From NCBI RefSeq assembly GCF_030547005.1, contig NZ_JAUOPN010000004.1, positions 124,001 to 188,000 of the forward strand: a stretch of DNA of 64,000 bases. The letters are read 5' to 3'. This DNA comes from Maribacter sp. 1_MG-2023 (lineage in GTDB: Bacteria > Bacteroidota > Bacteroidia > Flavobacteriales > Flavobacteriaceae). Every line of letters begins with the position of its first letter. Position 1 is the stretch's first letter. Positions 27,738 through 35,651 of this stretch are shown here, one piece after another. The notes below the pieces were generated by a model. It was given only the letters and a program-made list of their open reading frames with translations, was not told the DNA's origin and made no database searches. The position numbers and the translations under genes were made by a program.

Positions 27738-28408
27738 GATTAGCTATAAAATTATTTTTAATGGGACTATTGGTTGCGTCATGCGACGGTAAGGATGACA
27801 ATAACAATAACCCTCCAGAGGAAACAGAAAAAGAACTGGGCGCTTTCAATCTTGAATTTCCTGAAAACAATTTAATATGCACAGAGGGTGAAGACAATGG
27901 TAATGATGGGGTAAGTATAGAATTTCAATGGTCTGCATCTACAAATGCCACCTCTTATGAACTAGAAATTACCAATCAAGAAACCAATTCTACAGACACA
28001 AGAACTGTAACAACAACATCACTTGCTGTAGGTCTGCCAAAAGGCACCCAATTTTCATGGACTGTAACTGCAATTTTAGGCGCAAAAACTTTAGCTAGTG
28101 ATTCTTGGAATTTCTATTCTGTAGGAACCAGTACAGAAAACTTTGCCCCGTTCCCAGCAGAAATCAGTGTTTCAGATAATGGTGATGGTACAGTCAACGT
28201 TTCTTGGGTAGGTGAAGATTTAGATGATGATTTGGTTAGTTATGATGTATATATCGGCACCTCAGGTAACTTAGAATTAATTCTTGAGAATACGACTAAT
28301 GAAAACACCAATTATAATATTACAGCTGGGCAACAATACATTGTTGAAATAGTATCTAAAGATAGCAATGACAATACATCTACTAGCCGAACCTATTTCA
28401 CATTCTAG
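27734..28408 (+). CDS. FN3-like surface lipoprotein
   Basis: 224 residues. Lipoprotein signal: MRLAIKLFLMGLLVASC with the lipobox Cys at 17, followed by DGKDDNNNN, the acidic/Asn-rich spacer typical of exported Bacteroidota lipoproteins. The rest is two beta-sandwich modules of fibronectin type III style: IEFQWSASTNATSYELEITN ... FSWTVTAI and NVSWVGEDLDDDLVSYDVYIGT ... YIVEIVSKDSNDNTSTS. It overlaps the LRR gene by 4 nt (ATGA), so the two are translationally coupled and probably act together at the cell surface, perhaps with the lipoprotein as anchor or partner. No enzymatic motif seen. Confidence 0.8.
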   Translation: MRLAIKLFLMGLLVASCDGKDDNNNNPPEETEKELGAFNLEFPENNLICTEGEDNGNDGVSIEFQWSASTNATSYELEITNQETNSTDTRTVTTTSLAVGLPKGTQFSWTVTAILGAKTLASDSWNFYSVGTSTENFAPFPAEISVSDNGDGTVNVSWVGEDLDDDLVSYDVYIGTSGNLELILENTTNENTNYNITAGQQYIVEIVSKDSNDNTSTSRTYFTF

Positions 28409-28497
28409 AAAGTTAAAGTTTATTTAAAGAAAGACGAAAAGGTATTTTACAAACGTTAGCATATAGCGTACTTCTACTATGAGGTGTGCTATATTTT

Positions 28498-28809
28498 ATG
28501 AAACGTCTTTTTCTCATATCACTTTTTATCATCTTTAGCGCAACGCAGTTGTTTGCCCAAGATGCGGAAAGTACTATAAAAGTGTTTCCTAACCCAGCAA
28601 CGAATGTCATTAATGTCTTAGGACTTAAAAATGATTCCAATGTAGCTATAAGCATCAGAGATAGCTACGGAACCCAAATTATCTTTCACCAATGGGACAT
28701 TAAAAGAAACTCGCTTAACATTCCCGTTTTCAATCTTGAAAAAGGTTTATACATGATTACCATACAATCAGAACATCAAAATGTAAAAGCTAAATTTTAT
28801 AAGCAATAA
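28498..28809 (+). CDS. Stand-alone T9SS sorting-domain protein
   Basis: 103 residues from ATG at 28498; a GTG four codons earlier is possible but the signal peptide clearly begins MKRLFLISLFIIFSA. The leader ends near residue 21 (LFAQ). The whole mature part, about 80 residues, is a type A T9SS C-terminal sorting domain: VFPNPATNVINVLGL, ISIRDSYGTQI, LEKGLYMITIQS and a basic C-terminus. There is no cargo domain. Possible roles are a truncated relic of a larger secreted protein, a competitor or regulator of the sorting machinery, or a small surface protein. It lies 89 nt after the lipoprotein gene on the same strand. Confidence 0.72.
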   Translation: MKRLFLISLFIIFSATQLFAQDAESTIKVFPNPATNVINVLGLKNDSNVAISIRDSYGTQIIFHQWDIKRNSLNIPVFNLEKGLYMITIQSEHQNVKAKFYKQ

Positions 28810-28836
28810 AAAACCCTTACACAAAGTGCAAGGGTC
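28810..28836 (-). terminator. Terminator of the lipocalin-like gene
   Basis: On the minus strand ACCCTTGCAC-TTT-GTGTAAGGGT followed by TTTTTT. The plus strand lacks a good T tract, so it mainly serves the minus-strand gene. Confidence 0.7.
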
Positions 28837-28863
28837 AATTCTTTAAATATAATTTTAGCTTTA

Positions 28864-29370
28864 TTATCGCTTCACAAAAATCAATTGTCCGTCTTCTGAG
28901 AAATTAGGAATATCAAGATCGCTGGCATCTAATGTCATTACATTACCATCAATAGTAACACCTATTGCCACTTCCTCACCATTTTCATCTATTGTAGTTA
29001 CAGTTTCCCCATCAAAAGTATAGGTACTTGCACTTTCATCTGACTCTGTAGGACAAGGAATATCTAAACCTGTAGCAGTTGCGTTAACTTCAATATAATT
29101 TGCGGAGTTAGAAGCACTAGCCGTTAAGTCTTCATTAAACTGGAGTGTAATAATAAAACAATTTTTCTCTGTAAGAAAATCTAGAATCTGTTTTCCAAAT
29201 TTAACATCGTCACTTGCCGTTTCATTGTCAATTTCAAGTTCTGTAGCATCCCAAGTGCCAACAATAGCCGCACTATTGAGTTCTGCTTCATTTTGGGTCT
29301 CATCTTTGTCAGAACTACAGGATACTAGTGTTAATACTACTCCTGCAATTAGTAAAATATGCTTATACAT
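28864..29370 (-). CDS. Lipocalin-like lipoprotein
   Basis: 168 residues. Signal peptide with lipobox LTLVSC (Cys at 18) and an acidic SSDKDETQNEAE spacer. The domain opens with IVGTWDATELEIDN, the start motif of the lipocalin-like families common in Bacteroidota (IxGxW), continues as alternating beta strands, and ends in LIFVKR. Two cysteines in the middle (NCFIITLQF and IPCPTE) could form a disulfide. Ligand unknown. Convergent with the sorting-domain protein and separate from the DUF5916 gene by 94 nt. Confidence 0.75.
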   Translation of the reverse strand: MYKHILLIAGVVLTLVSCSSDKDETQNEAELNSAAIVGTWDATELEIDNETASDDVKFGKQILDFLTEKNCFIITLQFNEDLTASASNSANYIEVNATATGLDIPCPTESDESASTYTFDGETVTTIDENGEEVAIGVTIDGNVMTLDASDLDIPNFSEDGQLIFVKR

Positions 29371-29464
29371 CTTTTTAGTTTTTTTGGTTGTACAAGCATA
29401 AAAACGAAAAAATCAACTTATTATTTCATATCTGTACAAACAGCTACCTAACAAAAACGGTGAC

Positions 29465-32095
29465 TTAGAGTATAAATCTATACGTTGCCTTTAACAAAAT
29501 GGTATTATCTTTTTTCTGCCCTAGTATTTGACGATCTAAATTCCTGCCCAAAGTTTCATCAGGATTCCCTGCCCCTACAACACCTTGTGACCAGACCAAA
29601 AAGATTTCTGAACCAGGCACATATTCCCATCTAAGCACTAAGTTGGATCTAAATTGAACATATGAAAAATCTGGATTCTCTATTTGATAATCTACAGTAC
29701 CATCAAAATTTTCATCAATTAAATAATCATCAGTACTAGTAGATTTCGAAATTTGATTATCTGAAAATACGGTTACTCGTTCATTCAGCTTTTCTGCTAT
29801 AGGGTTATTCACGTAATTAAAGTCGGTATACGTACCTCTTGAAATAAATGGCTCGCCATAGTACTGAATAGAAAGATTCGGGTTTATACTATAATTAAAA
29901 CGGATAGAAGTACTAAACGTTTTTTGATCAATATTACCGGTAATATATCTTGCATCGCCATTAAAATTGGTTTCGGTAACATACTGCGTCTTATTCGGAT
30001 TCTCTTCAAATTCAGAAGAAATAGACAGGTTAAAAGCATCAAAAGGTTGGTAGTATAATCTAAACACATAACGCGCTAGCGAAAAATTCTTTTCTGCTGC
30101 TTGACTATTTACATAACCCAAGGTAAAACTCAATTTCTTTCTACTATCAGAACCGAAGAATAAATACGCGAAATTTTCATCTGACCAGCGCCACCGTGGT
30201 CCGCCACGAAGTACCGTATTTGAAAATATACGTGGTTTATGTGCTGCACCCACTTCTGTCCACCAATTATTTTTATAATTTATAAAACCTTCAAATTGAT
30301 ATTGAATTCGATTATAATTACCCTCAAAGTCGTAGGTTGAATATTGACTTAATTCTATATTGGCTTTACGATAAAAATTAGTGGGTTTTATAAACAATCT
30401 ACTTACAGATGCTGTTTGTTTTATTTCATCTGCCTGCCTTAAAAATCCGATATCGTTCAGTTCCAATTCGGGTGAGCGCCAAATGACCCCGCCATCATAC
30501 CTCCAATTTCCACCACCAGCTTTACCTACTTCTAACTTTCCGCCTGTACCCGTAAGTGATGTTCTACTCTCATCAACAGAAACATGACCCGCATCTACTC
30601 TTTGAAAAAGGTGCGTAATACTATTTTGTGTTCGTGTTATTGCTTCTTCACTACCCGTAACATGACTACCTACTATATTACCTTCAACATAATAATTTCT
30701 ATTCTTCCAATTATGTTTAAAATCTAAACCGCCGGTATATGCCCCACTTCTTAAAAACTCAAGATGATCGGGCAAATTTCTATTAGTGGCGGTGAATATT
30801 CCGCCCAAATAAGAATTTCTTTCATTGAAATCTTTTTGAACTCTACCCACAATATAGTTGGTTAAAGGCTCAACCAGTTCTGATCTTTTATTACCAGTGA
30901 CATCTTCAATATCTGCGTACATTTTACCGGTAACACTTTCTAACAAACCTAAAGACCACCCGTTTTTTGTCTTACCAGAAAATTTTGCCGCGCCAAGTAT
31001 TGTAGAATTTATTGGTTGATCAACAAATTCATTATCTGTAACATCTGCATACCCTTGCGGGCTTCTGCCTATTCTTCTACTATAAAAAACATTGTCGTTA
31101 CCATCGGCAAACTCATAGTCGAATATATTTTTGTTCTCAATAAAAAAAGGTCTTCGTTCTTCAAAGAATATTTGAAATCCGTCCAATGCAATCGCACCTG
31201 GATCAGCATCTACCTGACCGAAATCTGGGTTGACCGTTAAATCTAGGGTCAAGTCATTCGTTAATCCTATTTTAGCATCTAACCCTGCATTGAGAATATA
31301 ATCTTTGCCATCTCTAAAAGGGTTACCATCTTCGGATGGATACTTATCGAACTGATTCACTAAAAACGGTTGAATCTCCAATTGTTTTTGCGGTTCAATA
31401 TTCTTTAAACCATTCAACCTACCAAATTCACTAACCCAACCCGGTGCCTCTAAAGAAATTGGTTGCCAAATAGAGCGTTCTTCTCCCCTAAAATATCTTC
31501 TGTGTATTTGAAGTCCCCACACTTGTTCTTCGGCAGCCCCAAACTTCAATTGACTAAACGGAATTTTCATTTCTGCAGTCCATCCTTCTTCATCAATATT
31601 TGAAGCGGTATACCAAATTGGGTTCCAGCTGGCATCCCAAAAATCACCATTCTGAGAAATAAATTCATCACCCTTTACTCCCGCAGCCGAGACGTTAAAT
31701 GAAAAAGCCGTTCTTTTATCATTATAACTATCAATATTCACCTCTATCCAATCTCCAGAAAAATTATCTCTACGAGCTAGACGTTTTTCTATTTTATTAG
31801 GTATACTATCATAACAGCGAATACCTACATAAATAAACTTAGCATCATATGCAATCTTAAATTTTGTTCGTTGACTTGCTTTTTTACCGTTATTTGGCTC
31901 AAAAACAGTAAAATCATCATCCCAAATAACATTTTTCCATGCTTTATCAGACAATTTACCATCAATAGTGATTTCTTCACCTATAGGAAGTTGCACGGTA
32001 TTATATTCCCGTTGTACCTTTACAGAATCTTTTTGAGCAACTACTATAGTCGTTAATAAAATAAATAAGATACTCTTGAATAAGCGTCTACTCAT
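29465..32095 (-). CDS. DUF5916 outer-membrane beta-barrel with N-terminal CBM9-like domain
   Basis: 876 residues. Signal peptide to about residue 20 (TIVVAQ). Residues about 35-230 form a family 9 carbohydrate-binding-like sandwich: ITIDGKLSDKAWKN, IAYDAKFIYVGIRCYDS, DWIEVNIDSYNDKRTAFSF and MKIPFSQLKFG. The remainder, to the C-terminal aromatic KATYRFIL, consists of amphipathic strands of an outer-membrane barrel as in DUF5916 proteins. Such proteins are frequent in marine Bacteroidota, often near polysaccharide or proteolysis genes, but the substrate is not known. It stands alone here and is not next to a SusC/SusD pair. Confidence 0.85.
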   Translation of the reverse strand: MSRRLFKSILFILLTTIVVAQKDSVKVQREYNTVQLPIGEEITIDGKLSDKAWKNVIWDDDFTVFEPNNGKKASQRTKFKIAYDAKFIYVGIRCYDSIPNKIEKRLARRDNFSGDWIEVNIDSYNDKRTAFSFNVSAAGVKGDEFISQNGDFWDASWNPIWYTASNIDEEGWTAEMKIPFSQLKFGAAEEQVWGLQIHRRYFRGEERSIWQPISLEAPGWVSEFGRLNGLKNIEPQKQLEIQPFLVNQFDKYPSEDGNPFRDGKDYILNAGLDAKIGLTNDLTLDLTVNPDFGQVDADPGAIALDGFQIFFEERRPFFIENKNIFDYEFADGNDNVFYSRRIGRSPQGYADVTDNEFVDQPINSTILGAAKFSGKTKNGWSLGLLESVTGKMYADIEDVTGNKRSELVEPLTNYIVGRVQKDFNERNSYLGGIFTATNRNLPDHLEFLRSGAYTGGLDFKHNWKNRNYYVEGNIVGSHVTGSEEAITRTQNSITHLFQRVDAGHVSVDESRTSLTGTGGKLEVGKAGGGNWRYDGGVIWRSPELELNDIGFLRQADEIKQTASVSRLFIKPTNFYRKANIELSQYSTYDFEGNYNRIQYQFEGFINYKNNWWTEVGAAHKPRIFSNTVLRGGPRWRWSDENFAYLFFGSDSRKKLSFTLGYVNSQAAEKNFSLARYVFRLYYQPFDAFNLSISSEFEENPNKTQYVTETNFNGDARYITGNIDQKTFSTSIRFNYSINPNLSIQYYGEPFISRGTYTDFNYVNNPIAEKLNERVTVFSDNQISKSTSTDDYLIDENFDGTVDYQIENPDFSYVQFRSNLVLRWEYVPGSEIFLVWSQGVVGAGNPDETLGRNLDRQILGQKKDNTILLKATYRFIL

Positions 32096-32263
32096 AATTG
32101 CAAGTTCTTTTGGTTGATTGTTTTAATATTAGAAGAGACATTAAAGAATTGTAAATGTTACAGAAATAGTAATAAAATCAATAAGTTTAACAGTATCTCA
32201 ATAGTAGCAAAGTAGTAAGATTTCGCATTTATTGAAAAAATGTGAAAAAATAAGAAACAAGTA

Positions 32264-32294
32264 TTTGCAATTCAACTTAATAATTGTAGATTTG
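32264..32294 (+). promoter_or_regulatory. Consensus Bacteroidota promoter for rplM-rpsI
   Basis: TTTG (32264-32267), exactly 19 nt, TAGATTTG (32287-32294): a full match to TTTG-N19-TAnnTTTG, the best in the window, consistent with a strongly expressed ribosomal protein operon. RNA would begin about 32301, giving a 42-nt leader. Confidence 0.8.
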
Positions 32295-32342
32295 CAGCCC
32301 CTTTCTAGGGATTGATTAAAATAATAGTTAAAAATAGCAGTA

Positions 32343-32798
32343 GTGGATACATTAAGTTATAAGACCGTTTCGGCCAACAGAACAACTGTCAACAAAGAGT
32401 GGTTATTGGTAGATGCCGAAGGAGAAACATTAGGACGCATGGCTTCTAAAGTCGCCTATTTGTTAAGAGGAAAGCACAAACCAAGTTTCACCCCTCACGT
32501 AGATTGTGGTGATAATGTTGTTATTATCAACGCAGAGAAGATTGTTCTTTCAGGAAACAAGTGGTCTGATAAAACCTACTTGAGATATACTGGCTACCCA
32601 GGTGGTCAACGTTCTACTACCGTAAAACAATTATTGGATAAAAATCCAGAAGGTATTCTTGAAAAAGCGATCAAAGGTATGTTACCTAAGAACAGACTAG
32701 GTGCTGAGCTTTTCAGAAACCTAAAAGTTTACGCAGGTACAGAGCACGGTCAGGAAGCTCAAAAGCCAACTGTTGTTAATTTAAAAGACATTAAATAA
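32343..32798 (+). CDS. rplM: 50S ribosomal protein L13
   Basis: 151 residues, starting with GTG at 32343 ([21 protein letters not shown]), the N-terminus expected for flavobacterial L13; no ATG upstream fits. Family motifs are [49 protein letters not shown] and [21 protein letters not shown]13 is an early 23S rRNA-binding assembly protein. One nucleotide separates it from rpsI, with which it forms the usual L13-S9 operon. Confidence 0.97.
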   Translation: MDTLSYKTVSANRTTVNKEWLLVDAEGETLGRMASKVAYLLRGKHKPSFTPHVDCGDNVVIINAEKIVLSGNKWSDKTYLRYTGYPGGQRSTTVKQLLDKNPEGILEKAIKGMLPKNRLGAELFRNLKVYAGTEHGQEAQKPTVVNLKDIK

Positions 32799-32799
32799 G

Positions 32800-33186
32800 A
32801 TGGAAGTAATTCATAAAATTGGTCGTAGAAAGACCGCTGTAGCGAGAGTTTATCTTTCTGATGGTAATGGTGATATCACTATTAACAACAAAGATTTAAG
32901 TGTATACTTTCCAACTGCAACACTTCAATACAAAGTAAAACAACCTTTCACTTTAACTGAAAGCTTAGATACTTATGACGTAAAAGTAAATGTTTACGGT
33001 GGTGGTATCACTGGTCAAGCAGAAGCTATTCGTCTTGCTTTATCTAGAGCAATGTGTGAGATTGATGCTGAAAACAGAATTGTCTTGAAACCAGAAGGTC
33101 TATTAACTAGAGATCCAAGAATGGTTGAACGTAAGAAATTCGGTCAGAAGAAAGCACGTAAAAAATTCCAATTCTCGAAACGTTAA
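32800..33186 (+). CDS. rpsI: 30S ribosomal protein S9
   Basis: 128 residues. HKIGRRKTAVARVYLSDGNGDITIN at the start, GGGITGQAEAIRLALSRAM in the middle and the basic tail ending KARKKFQFSKR, whose last Lys-Arg contacts the P-site tRNA. Complete and of family length. Starts 1 nt after the rplM stop; followed by a strong terminator at 33206. Confidence 0.98.
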   Translation: MEVIHKIGRRKTAVARVYLSDGNGDITINNKDLSVYFPTATLQYKVKQPFTLTESLDTYDVKVNVYGGGITGQAEAIRLALSRAMCEIDAENRIVLKPEGLLTRDPRMVERKKFGQKKARKKFQFSKR

Positions 33187-33205
33187 TTCGAGTTACAAGA
33201 TTACC

Positions 33206-33240
33206 AGGCACCCTTTTTGGGTGCCTATTTTTATATTTTA
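33206..33240 (+). terminator. Terminator of rplM-rpsI
   Basis: Stem AGGCACCC / GGGTGCCT (8 bp, GC-rich), loop TTTTT, then ATTTTTATATTTTA. Confidence 0.9.
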
Positions 33241-33245
33241 TCATA

Positions 33246-33422
33246 CTGGAAAATCCAGAGTATTAACAAGTTCATTGAAAGTCCTTTTGGGGACAATTAA
33301 AAATCCTTTAATCACTTTAAAATTAAAGGTAAGATTAGTTTAGCATCTAAATGGTGAAGGCTTTTGCTCATGCAAATACCACTTTATCATTGCTAATTCA
33401 TAAGAACGTAAACTAAATTAAA
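33246..33422 (+). promoter_or_regulatory. Structured intergenic/leader region of rpsB-tsf
   Basis: Between the rpsI terminator and the rpsB ATG are three small hairpins: CTGGA/TCCAG (33246-33258), GTCC/GGAC (33281-33294) and CCTTTAAT/ATTAAAGG (33305-33329). A near-consensus -7 element TAGTTTAG follows at about 33335-33345. These may be promoter-proximal structures or part of a ribosomal-protein leader; no known S2 leader is recognised. Confidence 0.35.
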
Positions 33423-34532
33423 ATGGCGAGAGTCGAAGTAAAACAATTATTAGAAGCAGGTGTACATTTTGGTCACCTAACAAGAAAGTGGAATCCGAAC
33501 ATGGCTCCTTACATCTACATGGAGCGTAATGGAATTCACGTAATCAACCTTTACAAAACAGTTGCAAAATTAGACGAGACCAATGAGGCTCTTAGCAAGA
33601 TTGCAGCATCAGGTAGAAAAATACTTTTCGTAGCTACCAAAAAACAAGCAAAAGATATCGTTGCTGAAAAAGCAGCAGCAGTAAACATGCCTTACATCAC
33701 AGAAAGATGGCCAGGTGGTATGTTAACAAACTTCGTTACAATTCGTAAAGCTGTTAAGAAAATGGCTTCTATTGATCGTATGAAGAAAGATGGTACTTTC
33801 CTTACATTATCTAAAAAAGAAAGACTACAAGTTGACCGTTTACGTGCAAAATTAGAAAAAAACTTAGGTTCTATTTCTGAAATGACTCGTTTACCAGGTG
33901 CATTGTTCATCGTTGATACAATGAGAGAGCACATTGCAGTAAAAGAAGCTCAAAAATTAAACATTCCTATTTTTGCAATGGTAGATACCAACTGTGATCC
34001 TAGAGATGTAGATTACCTAATACCTTCTAATGATGATGCTTCTAAGTCAATTGACATCATTATGACAGAAGTTACAAATGCAGTTGCTGAAGGTCTTGCT
34101 GAACGCAAGGCTGAAAAAGGCGATGCATCTGAAGGTAAATCTGAGAAAAAAGATAAAGCTCCAAAGAAAAAGGTTACTGCTGAAAAGCCAGAACCTACTC
34201 CAGCAAAAGCTGAACCAGAAGTAAAAGCTGAGCCAGAAGTTAAGTCTGAACCAGTAGTTGCTAAAGCTACTAAAGCTGAAGCTGACGATTTAACTAAAGT
34301 TGAAGGTATTGGACCAAAAGCTGCTGAAGCATTAGTTGCTGCAGGTATTACTACTTTCGCAGATCTTTCTAAAGGAGAAGCTGAAAAAATCAAAGAAATC
34401 TTAACAGAAGCAAGTTCAAGAATGGCTCATTTAGATCCTACCTCTTGGCCAAAGCAAGCTAAAATGGCTGCTGATGGTAAATGGGACGAACTTAAAGAGT
34501 GGCAAGACAACACTAAAGGTGGTGTAGAATAA
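33423..34532 (+). CDS. rpsB: 30S ribosomal protein S2 with a long C-terminal helix-hairpin-helix extension
   Basis: 369 residues. Residues 1-228 are canonical S2 (LLEAGVHFGHLTRKWNPNM, YITERWPGGMLTNF, MREHIAVKEAQKLNIPIFAMVDTNCDP). Then comes a charged Lys/Glu/Pro/Ala linker (about 229-285) and a compact domain at 286-369 with EADDLTKVEGIGPKAAEAL, a helix-hairpin-helix motif, ending in DGKWDELKEWQDNTKGG. E. coli S2 is about 240 residues, so about 120 are extra. The added domain resembles the tail of ActC in this window and extensions reported on other flavobacterial ribosomal proteins such as L21. Cotranscribed with tsf, 70 nt downstream. Confidence 0.96.
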   Translation: MARVEVKQLLEAGVHFGHLTRKWNPNMAPYIYMERNGIHVINLYKTVAKLDETNEALSKIAASGRKILFVATKKQAKDIVAEKAAAVNMPYITERWPGGMLTNFVTIRKAVKKMASIDRMKKDGTFLTLSKKERLQVDRLRAKLEKNLGSISEMTRLPGALFIVDTMREHIAVKEAQKLNIPIFAMVDTNCDPRDVDYLIPSNDDASKSIDIIMTEVTNAVAEGLAERKAEKGDASEGKSEKKDKAPKKKVTAEKPEPTPAKAEPEVKAEPEVKSEPVVAKATKAEADDLTKVEGIGPKAAEALVAAGITTFADLSKGEAEKIKEILTEASSRMAHLDPTSWPKQAKMAADGKWDELKEWQDNTKGGVE

Positions 34533-34602
34533 GTTATTCTTTTTTTGATATAAATAAATCTAAGAACAACCCATTAAAACGGGTATACTAAAAGAAAATA
34601 AA

Positions 34603-35568
34603 ATGGCAAAAATTACAGCCGCAGAAGTAAATAAATTAAGAAAGGCGACTGGCGCTGGAATGATGGATTGTAAAAACGCTTTGGTTGAGGCCGAAGGTGA
34701 TTTCGACAAAGCTATTGAAGTGCTTCGTAAAAAAGGACAGAAAGTAGCAGCAAAGAGAGCAGACAGAGATTCTTCTGAAGGTGCCGCTATTGCTAAGTTA
34801 AATTCTGAAGAAACTGTTGGTGTTGCAATAGTACTTGGTTGTGAAACCGATTTCGTTGGTAAAAATGAGAACTTTATTACTCTTGCTAACCAATTAGCTG
34901 AAATAGCACTTAACTGTAACTCTAAAGAAGAGCTTTTAACTGCTGATTTTGGAGGTATGACAGTTGCTGACAAATTAGTTGAACAAACTGGTGTTATTGG
35001 TGAAAAATTAGAAATCACAGCTTTTGAAAAATTAGAAGCACCATATGTTGGTTCTTACGTTCACATTAATAAGATTGCTGCTTTAGTTGGTCTTTCTGCA
35101 AAAGTTGAAACTGCTGATGTATTGGCAAAAGACGTTTCTATGCAAGTTGCATCAATGGGCGCAACTACATTGTCTTATAAAGATTTTGATCCTGAATTTG
35201 TTGCAGCTGAAACAGAAGCTAGAATTGCTGTTATTGAAAAAGATAACGAAGAACTAGGTCGTTTGGGCAAGACGCTTAAAAACGTACCTCAGTACATTTC
35301 TATGGCGCAATTAACTCCAGAAGTTATTGCACAAGCTGAAGAAGATGCTAAGGCGCAGTTAAAAGCAGAAGGTAAACCAGAGCAAATCTGGGATAAGATT
35401 CTTCCTGGTAAATTAGAAAGATTCATATCTGACAATACAACTTTGGACCAAGAACAATGTTTATTAGACCAAAACTTCATTAAAGATGAGAAAATCAACG
35501 TAGCTAAATATGTTGAATCTCATGGTGATGTTTCTGTTTTAGATTTTAAACGTGTAACCGTAGGTTAA
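34603..35568 (+). CDS. tsf: Elongation factor Ts
   Basis: 321 residues. Opens with AAEVNKLRKATGAGMMDCKNALVEAEGDFDKA, the UBA-like domain and EF-Tu-contacting signature, followed by VAIVLGCETDFVGKNENF, HINKIAALVGL and two coiled dimerisation-domain segments; ends FKRVTVG. It is the guanine nucleotide exchange factor that recycles EF-Tu in the cytoplasm. Slightly longer than E. coli EF-Ts, as usual for Bacteroidota. Second gene of rpsB-tsf; ends at a terminator. Confidence 0.98.
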   Translation: MAKITAAEVNKLRKATGAGMMDCKNALVEAEGDFDKAIEVLRKKGQKVAAKRADRDSSEGAAIAKLNSEETVGVAIVLGCETDFVGKNENFITLANQLAEIALNCNSKEELLTADFGGMTVADKLVEQTGVIGEKLEITAFEKLEAPYVGSYVHINKIAALVGLSAKVETADVLAKDVSMQVASMGATTLSYKDFDPEFVAAETEARIAVIEKDNEELGRLGKTLKNVPQYISMAQLTPEVIAQAEEDAKAQLKAEGKPEQIWDKILPGKLERFISDNTTLDQEQCLLDQNFIKDEKINVAKYVESHGDVSVLDFKRVTVG

Positions 35569-35589
35569 TTACAATACAACTAACTCAAT

Positions 35590-35628
35590 AAAAAACCGTC
35601 TTACTGTAAAAAGTAGACGGTTTTTTTA
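35590..35628. terminator. Bidirectional terminator between tsf and the M61 peptidase
   Basis: Stem AAAACCGTC-T-TACT / AGTA-GACGGTTTT with one bulged T and loop GTAAAA, then T7; A-rich on the other side for the convergent minus-strand gene. Confidence 0.85.
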
Positions 35629-35651
35629 TTTAAATATATTTTAACTATTAC

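Noticed and set aside
34013-34393. 126-codon minus-strand frame inside rpsB
   Set aside because: Antisense to the Ala/Lys/Glu linker of S2; Ser/Ala-rich translation typical of antisense to such codons.
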